Below, one piece after another: positions 57,908-64,000 of a stretch of DNA of 64,000 nt (the first letter of the stretch is position 1; every line of letters begins with the position of its first letter). The notes beneath the pieces are model-generated. The model had not been told where the DNA came from. It saw only the letters and a program-made list of their open reading frames with translations, and made no database searches. The DNA is from Tuberibacillus calidus DSM 17572 (GTDB taxonomy: Bacteria > Bacillota > Bacilli > Bacillales > Sporolactobacillaceae): the NCBI RefSeq assembly GCF_000430685.1, contig NZ_KE387193.1, positions 33,917 through 97,916 on the forward strand, given 5' to 3'. A program made the position numbers and the translations under genes.

Positions 57908-59068
57908 TTATTTAACAAGAGAGACAATTTTTTGAGCACCGTCCGCCATCGATTCAGCAGCGGTAATATCCAATCCGGATTCATTCAATAACTTCTTACC
58001 GAGTTCAACATTGGTGCCTTCAAGACGAACGACAAGCGGTATGGATAAGCCCACTTGTTTCGATGCCTCAATAACGCCTTTGGCAATGTCGTCGCACTTC
58101 ATAATCCCGCCGAAAATATTAATGAAAATCCCTTTGACGTTCGGGTCGGACAGAATGATTTTAAACGCAGCCGCAACTTTTTCCGCAGATGCGCCGCCAC
58201 CTACGTCAAGGAAGTTCGCGGGCTCCCCGCCATAATACTTAATGATGTCCATGGTGGCCATGGCAAGACCCGCACCGTTAACCATCATCCCGATGTTTCC
58301 GTCGAGTGCGGTATAGTTCAGATCATATTTCGAAGCTTCAATTTCTTTTTCGTCCTCTTCGCTGAGGTCGCGTAATTCAAGAATTTCCGGATGACGGTAA
58401 AGCGCATTGTCATCGAAATTGAGTTTGGCATCAAGCGCCAGGACTTGTCCATCACCTGTTGTGACAAGCGGGTTGATTTCAGCAACCGAGCAATCCTTTT
58501 CAACGAAAACCTTATAGAGACCCAACATGAAGTTGACGGCTTTATTGACCAATTCTTTCGGGATATTCATGTTAAAGGCGAGTCGACGGGCTTGGAACGG
58601 TTGGAGGCCGATGGCCGGGTCGATCGTTTCGCGGAAAATTTTCTCCGGTGTTTTGGCAGCTACTTCTTCAATTTCCATGCCGCCTTCTTCCGACCCCATC
58701 AAAACGATGCGGGATTTGGAGCGATCAAGAACTAATCCGACATAATATTCTTTTTTAATGTCGCTGCCTTCTTCAATTAAAAGGCGTTTGACTTCTTTAC
58801 CTTCTGGACCGGTTTGATGCGTGACGAGTGTTTTGCCGAGAAGTTCTTCGGCATATGTACGCACTTCATCAAGGGTTTTGGCAATTTTGACACCGCCCGC
58901 CTTGCCGCGGCCGCCGGCATGAATTTGCGCTTTGACTACTTTAACTTCTGTATTCAAGGACTCTGCAGCTTTGACGGCTTCTTCAACCGTGAAGGCCACT
59001 TTTCCGTTTGGAACGGCCACACCATACTGCCTTAAGAGGTCCTTGCCTTGGTACTCATGAATATTCAT
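57908..59068 (-). CDS. sucC: Succinyl-CoA synthetase beta subunit
   Basis: SucC carries the nucleotide-binding site of succinyl-CoA synthetase. The 386-residue protein begins [17 protein letters not shown] and has an ATP-grasp domain ([28 protein letters not shown]) and a C-terminal ligase domain ([22 protein letters not shown]). A SigA-like promoter precedes it and GGAGG lies before the ATG. It forms a two-gene operon with sucD. Confidence 0.98.
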   Translation of the reverse strand: MNIHEYQGKDLLRQYGVAVPNGKVAFTVEEAVKAAESLNTEVKVVKAQIHAGGRGKAGGVKIAKTLDEVRTYAEELLGKTLVTHQTGPEGKEVKRLLIEEGSDIKKEYYVGLVLDRSKSRIVLMGSEEGGMEIEEVAAKTPEKIFRETIDPAIGLQPFQARRLAFNMNIPKELVNKAVNFMLGLYKVFVEKDCSVAEINPLVTTGDGQVLALDAKLNFDDNALYRHPEILELRDLSEEDEKEIEASKYDLNYTALDGNIGMMVNGAGLAMATMDIIKYYGGEPANFLDVGGGASAEKVAAAFKIILSDPNVKGIFINIFGGIMKCDDIAKGVIEASKQVGLSIPLVVRLEGTNVELGKKLLNESGLDITAAESMADGAQKIVSLVK

Positions 59069-59115
59069 GACTGTTGCAACCTCCTATCAACTAGTTAAAG
59101 CCATTACTTCATCAT

Positions 59116-59143
59116 TTTATATAACACAACCGCTGTTTGTCTA
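59116..59143 (-). promoter_or_regulatory. Candidate SigA promoter of sucCD
   Basis: On the minus strand TAGACA (59138-59143) and TATAAA (59116-59121) are 16 nt apart, each 5/6 to consensus, in the 85-bp gap between ylqH and sucC. Confidence 0.6.
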
Positions 59144-59153
59144 CTTATAGCGA

Positions 59154-59471
59154 TTATTGGTGTGCCATCTTTCGACCATCATTGGCGGGGTGAGCTCTGG
59201 GAAGGCTTTGATCCAGGCTGTAGATGAACCGAAAGACTTCCGCGACGACTTCATACAGCTCTGGTGGAATCGCTTCACCGATATCTAATGTCATAAGTAA
59301 ACTGGCTAACGTTTCATCTTCCTGTATGGGAATGCCATAAAGTTTGGCCGTTTCAATCATTTTGCGAGCAGTTTCCCTAACTCCTTTGGCACTTACATAT
59401 GGGGCATCATCTCTGTCAGGGCGATACCTTAATGCCACGGCCTGTTTCGGTTGATCGTTCACTTCTTTCAT
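59154..59471 (-). CDS. ylqH: YlqH, free-standing FlhB C-terminal-domain-like protein
   Basis: This 105-residue protein matches the part of FlhB that lies after its NPTH self-cleavage site (EscU/YscU/HrcU C-terminal family). Shared blocks with this genome's FlhB include AVALRYRPDRDDAPYVSAKG against AIALVYKDGEMDAPTIVAKG, and LDIGEAIPPELYEVVAEVFRFIY against LEIGMQIPETFFRAVAEILAYVY. It lacks membrane segments and lacks the NPTH motif itself (DQPKQ at that place). It overlaps ylqG by 4 nt. The function of ylqH is unknown in B. subtilis; involvement in export switching is inference. Confidence 0.88.
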   Translation of the reverse strand: MKEVNDQPKQAVALRYRPDRDDAPYVSAKGVRETARKMIETAKLYGIPIQEDETLASLLMTLDIGEAIPPELYEVVAEVFRFIYSLDQSLPRAHPANDGRKMAHQ

Positions 59472-60958
59472 ATTCTCACATCCATGTTTCCGGCATGTGG
59501 GGTAAAAATCGCTTTAGCTTCACTCAGTCCGCTTGTCACATGTTTTACCGATACGAGCTCATAGCCCAACTCTTTCAGGCGGGTCTTCATTGGGCTGACC
59601 TTTTGTTCGATGAGCGCATCAACCATCGATTGTTCATTATAAACCGTTACCGACACGCGCCGCTTTTGCACGAGAATACTGACAACTGTCTCACCCAATT
59701 GGGACAATTCAAGCTTTAGAGCAATCCGACAATAATCGGGCTCGACGCTCCCATCCGGGTTGCGTCTTGCTTCCCAAAATAAATGCACATCGCGCAAATC
59801 CGAACCGAAATAAAGCGGAAAAGCGAGCCATAATTGAACAAAAGAGCGATCCACTTGTACAGACTGTAATTGTTCGCCAGTAATTTGGCTTAACAGCTGC
59901 CCGATTAGGTCATGACCGTCATTCTTTTGGGTTAAAGATAAAAGTAAACCTTTTAAACTATTTTGCCATTGAAGGGCGTTAAGGTTTTCATTTTTCACCG
60001 ATTTCAAAAGCTCTGCCTCATAAAAATAACCCATGCGAAACAGAAGATGTTTTAACCATTCCCCACTGAACGGTTTGCGATAAGGGAAAAAGTCATTGAT
60101 AAACATCGGCAGCCATTCGTCTTCGCGAATGGAAAGCCCTAATAATAGGGTGAGGGTGCGAAGATCTTGCTCTGTTTTCATTTTCGGTAAAAATGTTTTT
60201 GCCTCCGGCCAATGGCTGAGAATTTGTTCTTTATATTCGGGATAGCGAGCCACAAACCAATCCCGAAGCGTAGCCATCTGCGTTTCATCACGACCCATTG
60301 CCCTTATATGCTCAAGGAGTTCATCGATACGAACGGCTATATTTGTACCCGGCCAGTTTTCCAAAAAGTCCAAAATTGCTTTTTGCGATGGATGCCTTGC
60401 ATCGTATTGTTTTAATACTTGTAGCAAGGCTTTCATGGAACCGGCAGGCGCTTGCGCTGCGGAAGCAGATAGTGCTTTAAATAAAGACTCGGAAAGCGGC
60501 CACTTTTTCGCTAAAATCACTTTTAAAGCTTGAAAGCCGCTATCACTGTCGGTTTCCCCGAGCCATTTCAGAGCTTGTTTTAAAACAGTCCTGTTCATCG
60601 GGACATTATATAAATAGAATAATCGGACTAATGCCGTAGAGCGAGCATCTGACGGAAGACCAAAATAGCGGACAAGCGCCTCAGCCGTCTCCTTGCGTCC
60701 CTGATTCTCTTGGCCCAATTCCTTAATAATCTTTAATCGAAAGCCTTCGGGTTCACGAAAAAATTGAAAAAGATAACCTGAACCAGGTTTGACAGGTACT
60801 TCGACTGCCGCCTTAATCATGCGGCCGTTGATTTCCACAACCGCTTCTTCCGCTCCTAAAAGCTGGATCACCTTTCCTCTTAAAACTTCTCCGTCCTGAA
60901 GGCGCGGATTTCGATGATGAATCGGCTCCGCACGCCCTACCGATGGCAATACATTCAT
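59468..60958 (-). CDS. ylqG: YlqG, FliK-like C-terminal domain protein
   Basis: This 496-residue protein occupies the ylqG position between rnhB and ylqH. The N-terminus has a beta-rich segment (EVLRGKVIQLLGAEEAVVEI, resembling an OB or hook-length-control start). The middle is helical, with many Trp and Leu. The C-terminal ~100 residues resemble the FliK Flg_hook domain (LELSQLGETVVSILV, SPMKTRLKELGYELVSVKHV). It has no membrane segment. Its stop overlaps the start of ylqH, the FlhB-like gene. Function is unknown; a FliK/FlhB-like pair is my inference from these alignments. Confidence 0.8.
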   Translation of the reverse strand: MNVLPSVGRAEPIHHRNPRLQDGEVLRGKVIQLLGAEEAVVEINGRMIKAAVEVPVKPGSGYLFQFFREPEGFRLKIIKELGQENQGRKETAEALVRYFGLPSDARSTALVRLFYLYNVPMNRTVLKQALKWLGETDSDSGFQALKVILAKKWPLSESLFKALSASAAQAPAGSMKALLQVLKQYDARHPSQKAILDFLENWPGTNIAVRIDELLEHIRAMGRDETQMATLRDWFVARYPEYKEQILSHWPEAKTFLPKMKTEQDLRTLTLLLGLSIREDEWLPMFINDFFPYRKPFSGEWLKHLLFRMGYFYEAELLKSVKNENLNALQWQNSLKGLLLSLTQKNDGHDLIGQLLSQITGEQLQSVQVDRSFVQLWLAFPLYFGSDLRDVHLFWEARRNPDGSVEPDYCRIALKLELSQLGETVVSILVQKRRVSVTVYNEQSMVDALIEQKVSPMKTRLKELGYELVSVKHVTSGLSEAKAIFTPHAGNMDVRI

Positions 60959-60968
60959 TCTATTTCCC

Positions 60969-61733
60969 TCATCCCGTCTTAAATGGCGAAAAGCTTAAAC
61001 GATGTTCAGGGCACGGCCCATATTTTTGTATCGCTTCTAAATGTTCCTTCGTTCCATAACCCATATGGCGGTCAAAGCCATATTCGGGATAACGCCTTCC
61101 TAAGTCTTCCATCATTTGATCGCGGGTCACTTTAGCCATGATGGAGGCGGAAGCGATCGAGACGCTTCGCCCATCCCCTTTTACAATCGAAAGTTGAGGG
61201 ATGTCCGTTTCGATCTTCATGGCATCAATGAGAAGCGCGTCGGGGGTAACTGGAAGTTTGGCGACGGCTTGTTCCATCGCTCGACGGCTTGCTTGGTAGA
61301 TGTTTAAATCATCAATCTCTTTTGCAGAAATAACGGCGATCCCAATGGCAACGGCTTTCGCCTCAATTTCTTGCGCCAGCCCTTTTCTTTGTCTTGCCGT
61401 GAGTTGTTTCGAGTCATTTAGCCCATAAATAGGAGCATCAGGATTTAATATGACAGCCGCTGCAACAACCGGGCCGGCTAACGGACCGCGGCCAGCCTCA
61501 TCAATGCCGGCAACAAGCTTCCAACCTTTTTCCAAACACTTCTTTTCAAAAACGAGCATGCGTTCATATTGCTCTTGTAATATTTTATCTTTTTCTTGCT
61601 TTCGCAAATAACGTTCCAATAGTTTTTGGACACCGATGCGTTCGTCACGGCGAAGCTGTTCAATTTCTTCTTGTGACAAGCTCGTTGTCTTCGCCAAGCG
61701 ATCGGCAATTTCTTTAATCGTCTTTTTGTGCAT
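60969..61733 (-). CDS. rnhB: Ribonuclease HII
   Basis: RNase HII cuts RNA in RNA-DNA hybrids and at misincorporated ribonucleotides. The 254-residue protein has an N-terminal extension of about 70 helical residues typical of Bacillus, then the catalytic motif GIDEAGRGPLAGPVVAAAV with Asp78 and Glu79. It continues with DALLIDAMKI, KGDGRSVSIASASIMAKVTRD and the C-terminal YGFDRHMGYGTKEH. The ATG at 61733 has only a weak SD but gives the family-length N-terminus. It follows the rbgA terminator. Confidence 0.96.
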   Translation of the reverse strand: MHKKTIKEIADRLAKTTSLSQEEIEQLRRDERIGVQKLLERYLRKQEKDKILQEQYERMLVFEKKCLEKGWKLVAGIDEAGRGPLAGPVVAAAVILNPDAPIYGLNDSKQLTARQRKGLAQEIEAKAVAIGIAVISAKEIDDLNIYQASRRAMEQAVAKLPVTPDALLIDAMKIETDIPQLSIVKGDGRSVSIASASIMAKVTRDQMMEDLGRRYPEYGFDRHMGYGTKEHLEAIQKYGPCPEHRLSFSPFKTG

Positions 61734-61765
61734 CCACTAACACGCCTTTAACAATATTATCGACA

Positions 61766-61808
61766 GAAAAAAACCGCGTTTTAGCTTTTTGGCATTCATA
61801 CGCGGTTT
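61766..61808 (-). terminator. Intrinsic terminator overlapping the rbgA stop codon
   Basis: On the minus strand AAACCGCGT/ACGCGGTTT is followed by TTTTCTG. The 5' arm includes the last codons and the stop of rbgA, so a terminating ribosome would mask it. Confidence 0.82.
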
Positions 61809-62650
61809 GGTAACTCTAAAGTTTGCCGTCCTAATTTTTGTGTGCGAAAATCGCGGATAATGATTTCAGCTGTTTTGTCATAGTCGATGTCACCGCCGCT
61901 TATCATGCACCCGCGCCGCTTTCCGATTTCATCAAATAAAAAGACGATGTCATCTTCCGGCAGAGCCGACAATTGATACCGCTCCTTCAAAGCAACCGGG
62001 TCATTTTCCAATAAAAAACGGAGGATAAAAACAGCGATTTCCTGCGAATCAAGAATTTCGTCTTTAATCGCTCCCGTCGCAGCAAGACGCAACCCAATGG
62101 CCTCATCATCAAATTTCGGCCATAAAATACCGGGCGTATCTAATAATTCCATCGTTTTGCCGATCTTCACCCATTGTTGCGCTGTCGTAATGCCGGGGCG
62201 GTCACCGATTTTAGCAATCTTTTTGCCGGCGAGTCGATTAATCAAAGTGGATTTGCCGACATTAGGGATGCCCAAAATCAACGCACGGTCAGCGCGTGGG
62301 TTCATGCCTTTGCGTTCGGAGCGCGCCCGCCGTTCTGCGGTCAATCGCCGCACGGCTTGGGGGATCGCTTTTGTGCCTTCACCGGTTTGGGCATTCACTG
62401 CTAACGCCTCATAACCTTTTTCACGAAAATAATCGATCCACACCGCAGTTTTATCAGGGTCTGCGAGGTCGCTTTTATTTAAAATCATTAAGCGCGGCTT
62501 TGATCCCGCGATTTCATCAACTAATGGATTGCGACTCGATTGCGGGATCCGCGCATCCACCAACTCCACAACAACATCAATCAACTTAATTTTTTCGATC
62601 ATTTGGCGTTTGGCCTTCGCCATATGGCCGGGATACCATTGAATGGTCAT
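61796..62650 (-). CDS. rbgA: Ribosome biogenesis GTPase RbgA (YlqF)
   Basis: RbgA is a circularly permuted GTPase needed for late 50S assembly. The 284-residue protein begins [16 protein letters not shown] and shows motif order G4 (LNKSDLAD), G1 ([18 protein letters not shown]), G2-like ([11 protein letters not shown]) and G3 ([10 protein letters not shown]), diagnostic of permutation, with a C-terminal RNA-binding helical domain. The start follows GAGGGTGAGG. It lies between lepB and rnhB. Confidence 0.97.
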   Translation of the reverse strand: MTIQWYPGHMAKAKRQMIEKIKLIDVVVELVDARIPQSSRNPLVDEIAGSKPRLMILNKSDLADPDKTAVWIDYFREKGYEALAVNAQTGEGTKAIPQAVRRLTAERRARSERKGMNPRADRALILGIPNVGKSTLINRLAGKKIAKIGDRPGITTAQQWVKIGKTMELLDTPGILWPKFDDEAIGLRLAATGAIKDEILDSQEIAVFILRFLLENDPVALKERYQLSALPEDDIVFLFDEIGKRRGCMISGGDIDYDKTAEIIIRDFRTQKLGRQTLELPNRV

Positions 62651-62702
62651 GCCTCACCCTCATTCCTAACGTCAGTTATTTGTAGAATGCAAAAAACAAT
62701 GC

Positions 62703-63230
62703 TTAATGAATCACTTTAAAATCTTTTAACGGCCAGAAAAGAAGCCATCCTTTGCCGATAATTTCATCCATGGGAATCGGTCCGAAATACCGGCTATCCC
62801 GGCTGTTGCGTCGATTATCCCCGAGAACAAACACCATTCCCTTCGGTACTTTTGTTTTAAAGTTATAAGTTAAAAGACCAGTCGTTTCTTTTTTATATTG
62901 ATCCAAATACGGCTCTTTTATCTTCTTGCCATTGACATAAAGAACGTCATTTTTATATTCGATCGTCTCACCGGGTAGTCCGATAATTCTTTTTATGTAA
63001 TCTGATTTCTGTGTGGCATGAAAAACGACAATATCGAACCGTTTAGGTTTTGCGACTTTATAACAGATTTTACATATGATGACATGATCGCGGTCCTTAA
63101 AAGAAGGCATCATGGAGTGGCCTTCCACAACGATATGGGCAAAGAAAAAATAGCGCAACAATGCCGCAAGCATTATAGCAACAGCAATCGGTTTCAGCAA
63201 TCCCCAAGAGCCATTTTTTCCGTTCGTCAT
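62703..63230 (-). CDS. sipS: Type I signal peptidase (SipS/LepB)
   Basis: Signal peptidase I removes signal peptides from secreted proteins at the outer face of the membrane. The 175-residue protein has one N-terminal membrane anchor (about 12-32), the catalytic Ser39 in EGHSMMPSF, the general-base Lys80 in DYIKRIIGLPGE, and the C-terminal boxes VFVLGDNRRNSRDSRYFG. The size fits the Gram-positive class. AAGGGG lies 7 nt before the ATG. It follows rplS after a terminator. Confidence 0.96.
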   Translation of the reverse strand: MTNGKNGSWGLLKPIAVAIMLAALLRYFFFAHIVVEGHSMMPSFKDRDHVIICKICYKVAKPKRFDIVVFHATQKSDYIKRIIGLPGETIEYKNDVLYVNGKKIKEPYLDQYKKETTGLLTYNFKTKVPKGMVFVLGDNRRNSRDSRYFGPIPMDEIIGKGWLLFWPLKDFKVIH

Positions 63231-63272
63231 TCACCGGCCCCTTTCTCATCGGACATGTTGACCTTTCCATAG

Positions 63273-63303
63273 GAAAAAAGGAGCTTGGCAAGCAAGCTCC
63301 TTT
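63273..63303 (-). terminator. Intrinsic terminator of rplS
   Basis: On the minus strand AAAGGAGCTTG/CAAGCTCCTTT with a 5-nt loop is followed by TTT and CC. It lies just after the rplS stop. Confidence 0.88.
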
Positions 63304-63315
63304 CCCTTTCTTCGA

Positions 63316-63657
63316 TTATCGGCTTTTAATACGAGCCGCTTTACCGCGCAGGTTGCGTAAGTAATACAATTTCGCGCGACGAACCTTACCGCGGCGGATC
63401 ACTTCAATTTTTTCGATTTTCGGCGTATGAACAGGGAATGTTCTTTCGACGCCGACACCATAGGACACTTTGCGAACCGTAAACGTTTCGCTGATCCCGC
63501 CGCCGCGGCGCTTAATCACGACACCTTCAAAAACCTGAATGCGTTCACGTGAGCCCTCGACAACTTTAACATGTACGCGCACCGTGTCACCAGGACGAAA
63601 ATCGGGCAAATCCGTTTTCAACTGATCTTTCGTAATCTCGTTGAGCAACTCTTGCAT
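63316..63657 (-). CDS. rplS: 50S ribosomal protein L19
   Basis: L19 lies at the 30S-50S interface. The 113-residue product begins [20 protein letters not shown] and has [41 protein letters not shown] and [20 protein letters not shown]. The ATG at 63657 follows AAGGAGGGG; an eight-codon longer frame starting at TTG runs through that SD. It has its own promoter and a candidate L19 leader, and ends in a terminator. Confidence 0.98.
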   Translation of the reverse strand: MQELLNEITKDQLKTDLPDFRPGDTVRVHVKVVEGSRERIQVFEGVVIKRRGGGISETFTVRKVSYGVGVERTFPVHTPKIEKIEVIRRGKVRRAKLYYLRNLRGKAARIKSR

Positions 63658-63741
63658 CTCATTGCCCCTCCTTCCAACCAATGCTCATATAACGTTCACA
63701 AGCCGTTACAGCGGAACACCGTATTCGATACAAAACCACAA
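63658..63741 (-). promoter_or_regulatory. Candidate ribosomal protein L19 leader
   Basis: The ~85-nt leader between the promoter and rplS contains GTTC/GAAC enclosing CCG/CGG pairs (GGTGTTCCGCTGTAACGG, then CTTGTGAAC). It ends with the rplS SD, GGAAGGAGG. L19 leaders are known upstream of rplS in Bacillus; the position fits, but I could not score the match to the family model. Confidence 0.5.
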
Positions 63742-63746
63742 ATATT

Positions 63747-63775
63747 AGGATATCACAGAGTACTCCCCCATGCAA
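63747..63775 (-). promoter_or_regulatory. Candidate SigA promoter of rplS
   Basis: On the minus strand TTGCAT (63770-63775), a 17-nt spacer and TATCCT (63747-63752) preceded by TG (extended -10). It implies independent transcription of rplS from genes beyond the right edge. Confidence 0.6.
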
Positions 63776-63812
63776 GATCAAAAAAGCTTTTCCGCCAGAC
63801 TTACTATACAAA

Positions 63813-63940
63813 GGAATGGCTTTTCCGCAAGCCGGATGACCCGGAAGCGCAGGACAAGCTTGCTTGTCCGAAAGCGACCGGTCATCCGGCGGAAGCGGCG
63901 CATGCCGCCTTTGCGAAGCAAAGGGCGGAAAAGCCATTCC
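63813..63940. repeat. 128-nt cloverleaf-like palindromic element (REP/MITE-like or structured RNA)
   Basis: A perfect 16-bp outer inverted repeat (63813-63828 with 63925-63940; arm GGAATGGCTTTTCCGC) encloses nested and side-by-side hairpins. They are GCCGGATGACC/GGTCATCCGGC (63831-63841 with 63880-63890), inside it GGACAAGC/GCTTGTCC (63852-63859 with 63862-63869), then GCGGC/GCCGC (63895-63908) and CTTTGC/GCAAAG (63909-63923). The element is much more GC-rich than its surroundings. No credible protein is encoded, although open frames cross it. No second copy is evident in this window. Confidence 0.8.
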
Positions 63941-63972
63941 GGATCTTTATGGGGCCCCCAACGACGCGCACC

Positions 63973-64000
63973 CGCAAAGCACCCATTTTCAGGCTTTGCG
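63973..64000. repeat. Hairpin at the right window edge
   Basis: CGCAAAGC (63973-63980) and GCTTTGCG (63993-64000) form a perfect 8-bp stem with a 12-nt loop, ending exactly at the window edge. It may be part of a longer structured or repeat region continuing beyond it. The GC-rich stretch 63941-63972 between the two repeats holds nothing I can identify. Confidence 0.45.

Noticed and set aside
63659..63937. 92-codon minus-strand frame upstream of rplS
   Set aside because: It translates the cloverleaf palindrome and the rplS leader; there is no TrmD similarity and no credible SD.

Overview
This 64 kb window is a chromosomal housekeeping and motility region from a Firmicute of the order Bacillales. 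The proteins (PolC-type replicase, CodY, SigD, SwrB/SwrD, HslV/ClpQ with a Bacillus-type N-terminus) and the gene order both match Bacillus subtilis closely. Base composition looks moderate, by eye in the mid-40s percent GC. I cannot name a species; a Bacillaceae or Sporolactobacillaceae member fits. Every recognised gene lies on the minus strand, so transcription runs from position 64000 towards position 1. I see no tRNA, rRNA, CRISPR array, insertion sequence or prophage gene.

From the upstream (right) end: a 128-nt cloverleaf-like palindromic element lies upstream of rplS, which has a promoter, a candidate L19 leader and a terminator. Then come lepB/sipS, rbgA, rnhB, the FliK-like/FlhB-like pair ylqG-ylqH, sucC-sucD, dprA and topA. 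After topA, B. subtilis has trmFO and xerC; here both are absent, and hslV-hslU-codY follow directly from a promoter embedded in an inverted repeat. A strong terminator ends codY.

A 520-bp gap follows, with a hairpin-rich unexplained block and a SigA-like promoter. It opens the large fla/che operon: flgB-flgC-fliE-fliF-fliG-fliH-fliI-fliJ-ylxF-fliK-flgD-(TIGR02530 gene)-flgE-swrD-fliL-fliM-fliY-cheY-fliO-fliP-fliQ-fliR-flhB-flhA-flhF-flhG-cheB-cheA-cheW-cheC-cheD-sigD-swrB. It encodes the basal body, hook, export gate, switch, chemotaxis adaptation proteins and the late flagellar sigma factor.

The rest is translation and envelope housekeeping: rpsB and tsf (own promoter, terminators), pyrH, frr, uppS, cdsA, dxr, rseP/rasP, proS, polC, and then the rimP-nusA-rnpM(ylxR)-rplGA(ylxQ)-infB-ylxP-rbfA-truB-ribF operon. 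The rimP operon starts from a good promoter followed by a terminator-like leader hairpin, a likely NusA autoregulatory attenuator. Last come rpsO and the 5' part of pnp, which runs off the left edge.

The most noteworthy items beyond core annotation are: the free-standing FlhB C-terminal-like protein paired with a FliK-like protein; the cloverleaf palindrome at the right edge; the structured codY-flgB gap; two tiny ORFs at the rpsB and swrD translation starts; the missing trmFO/xerC; and a hook protein about 155 residues longer than that of B. subtilis. Many starts were moved inward from the longest open frame, because Shine-Dalgarno (SD) position and family alignment favour an internal start codon.
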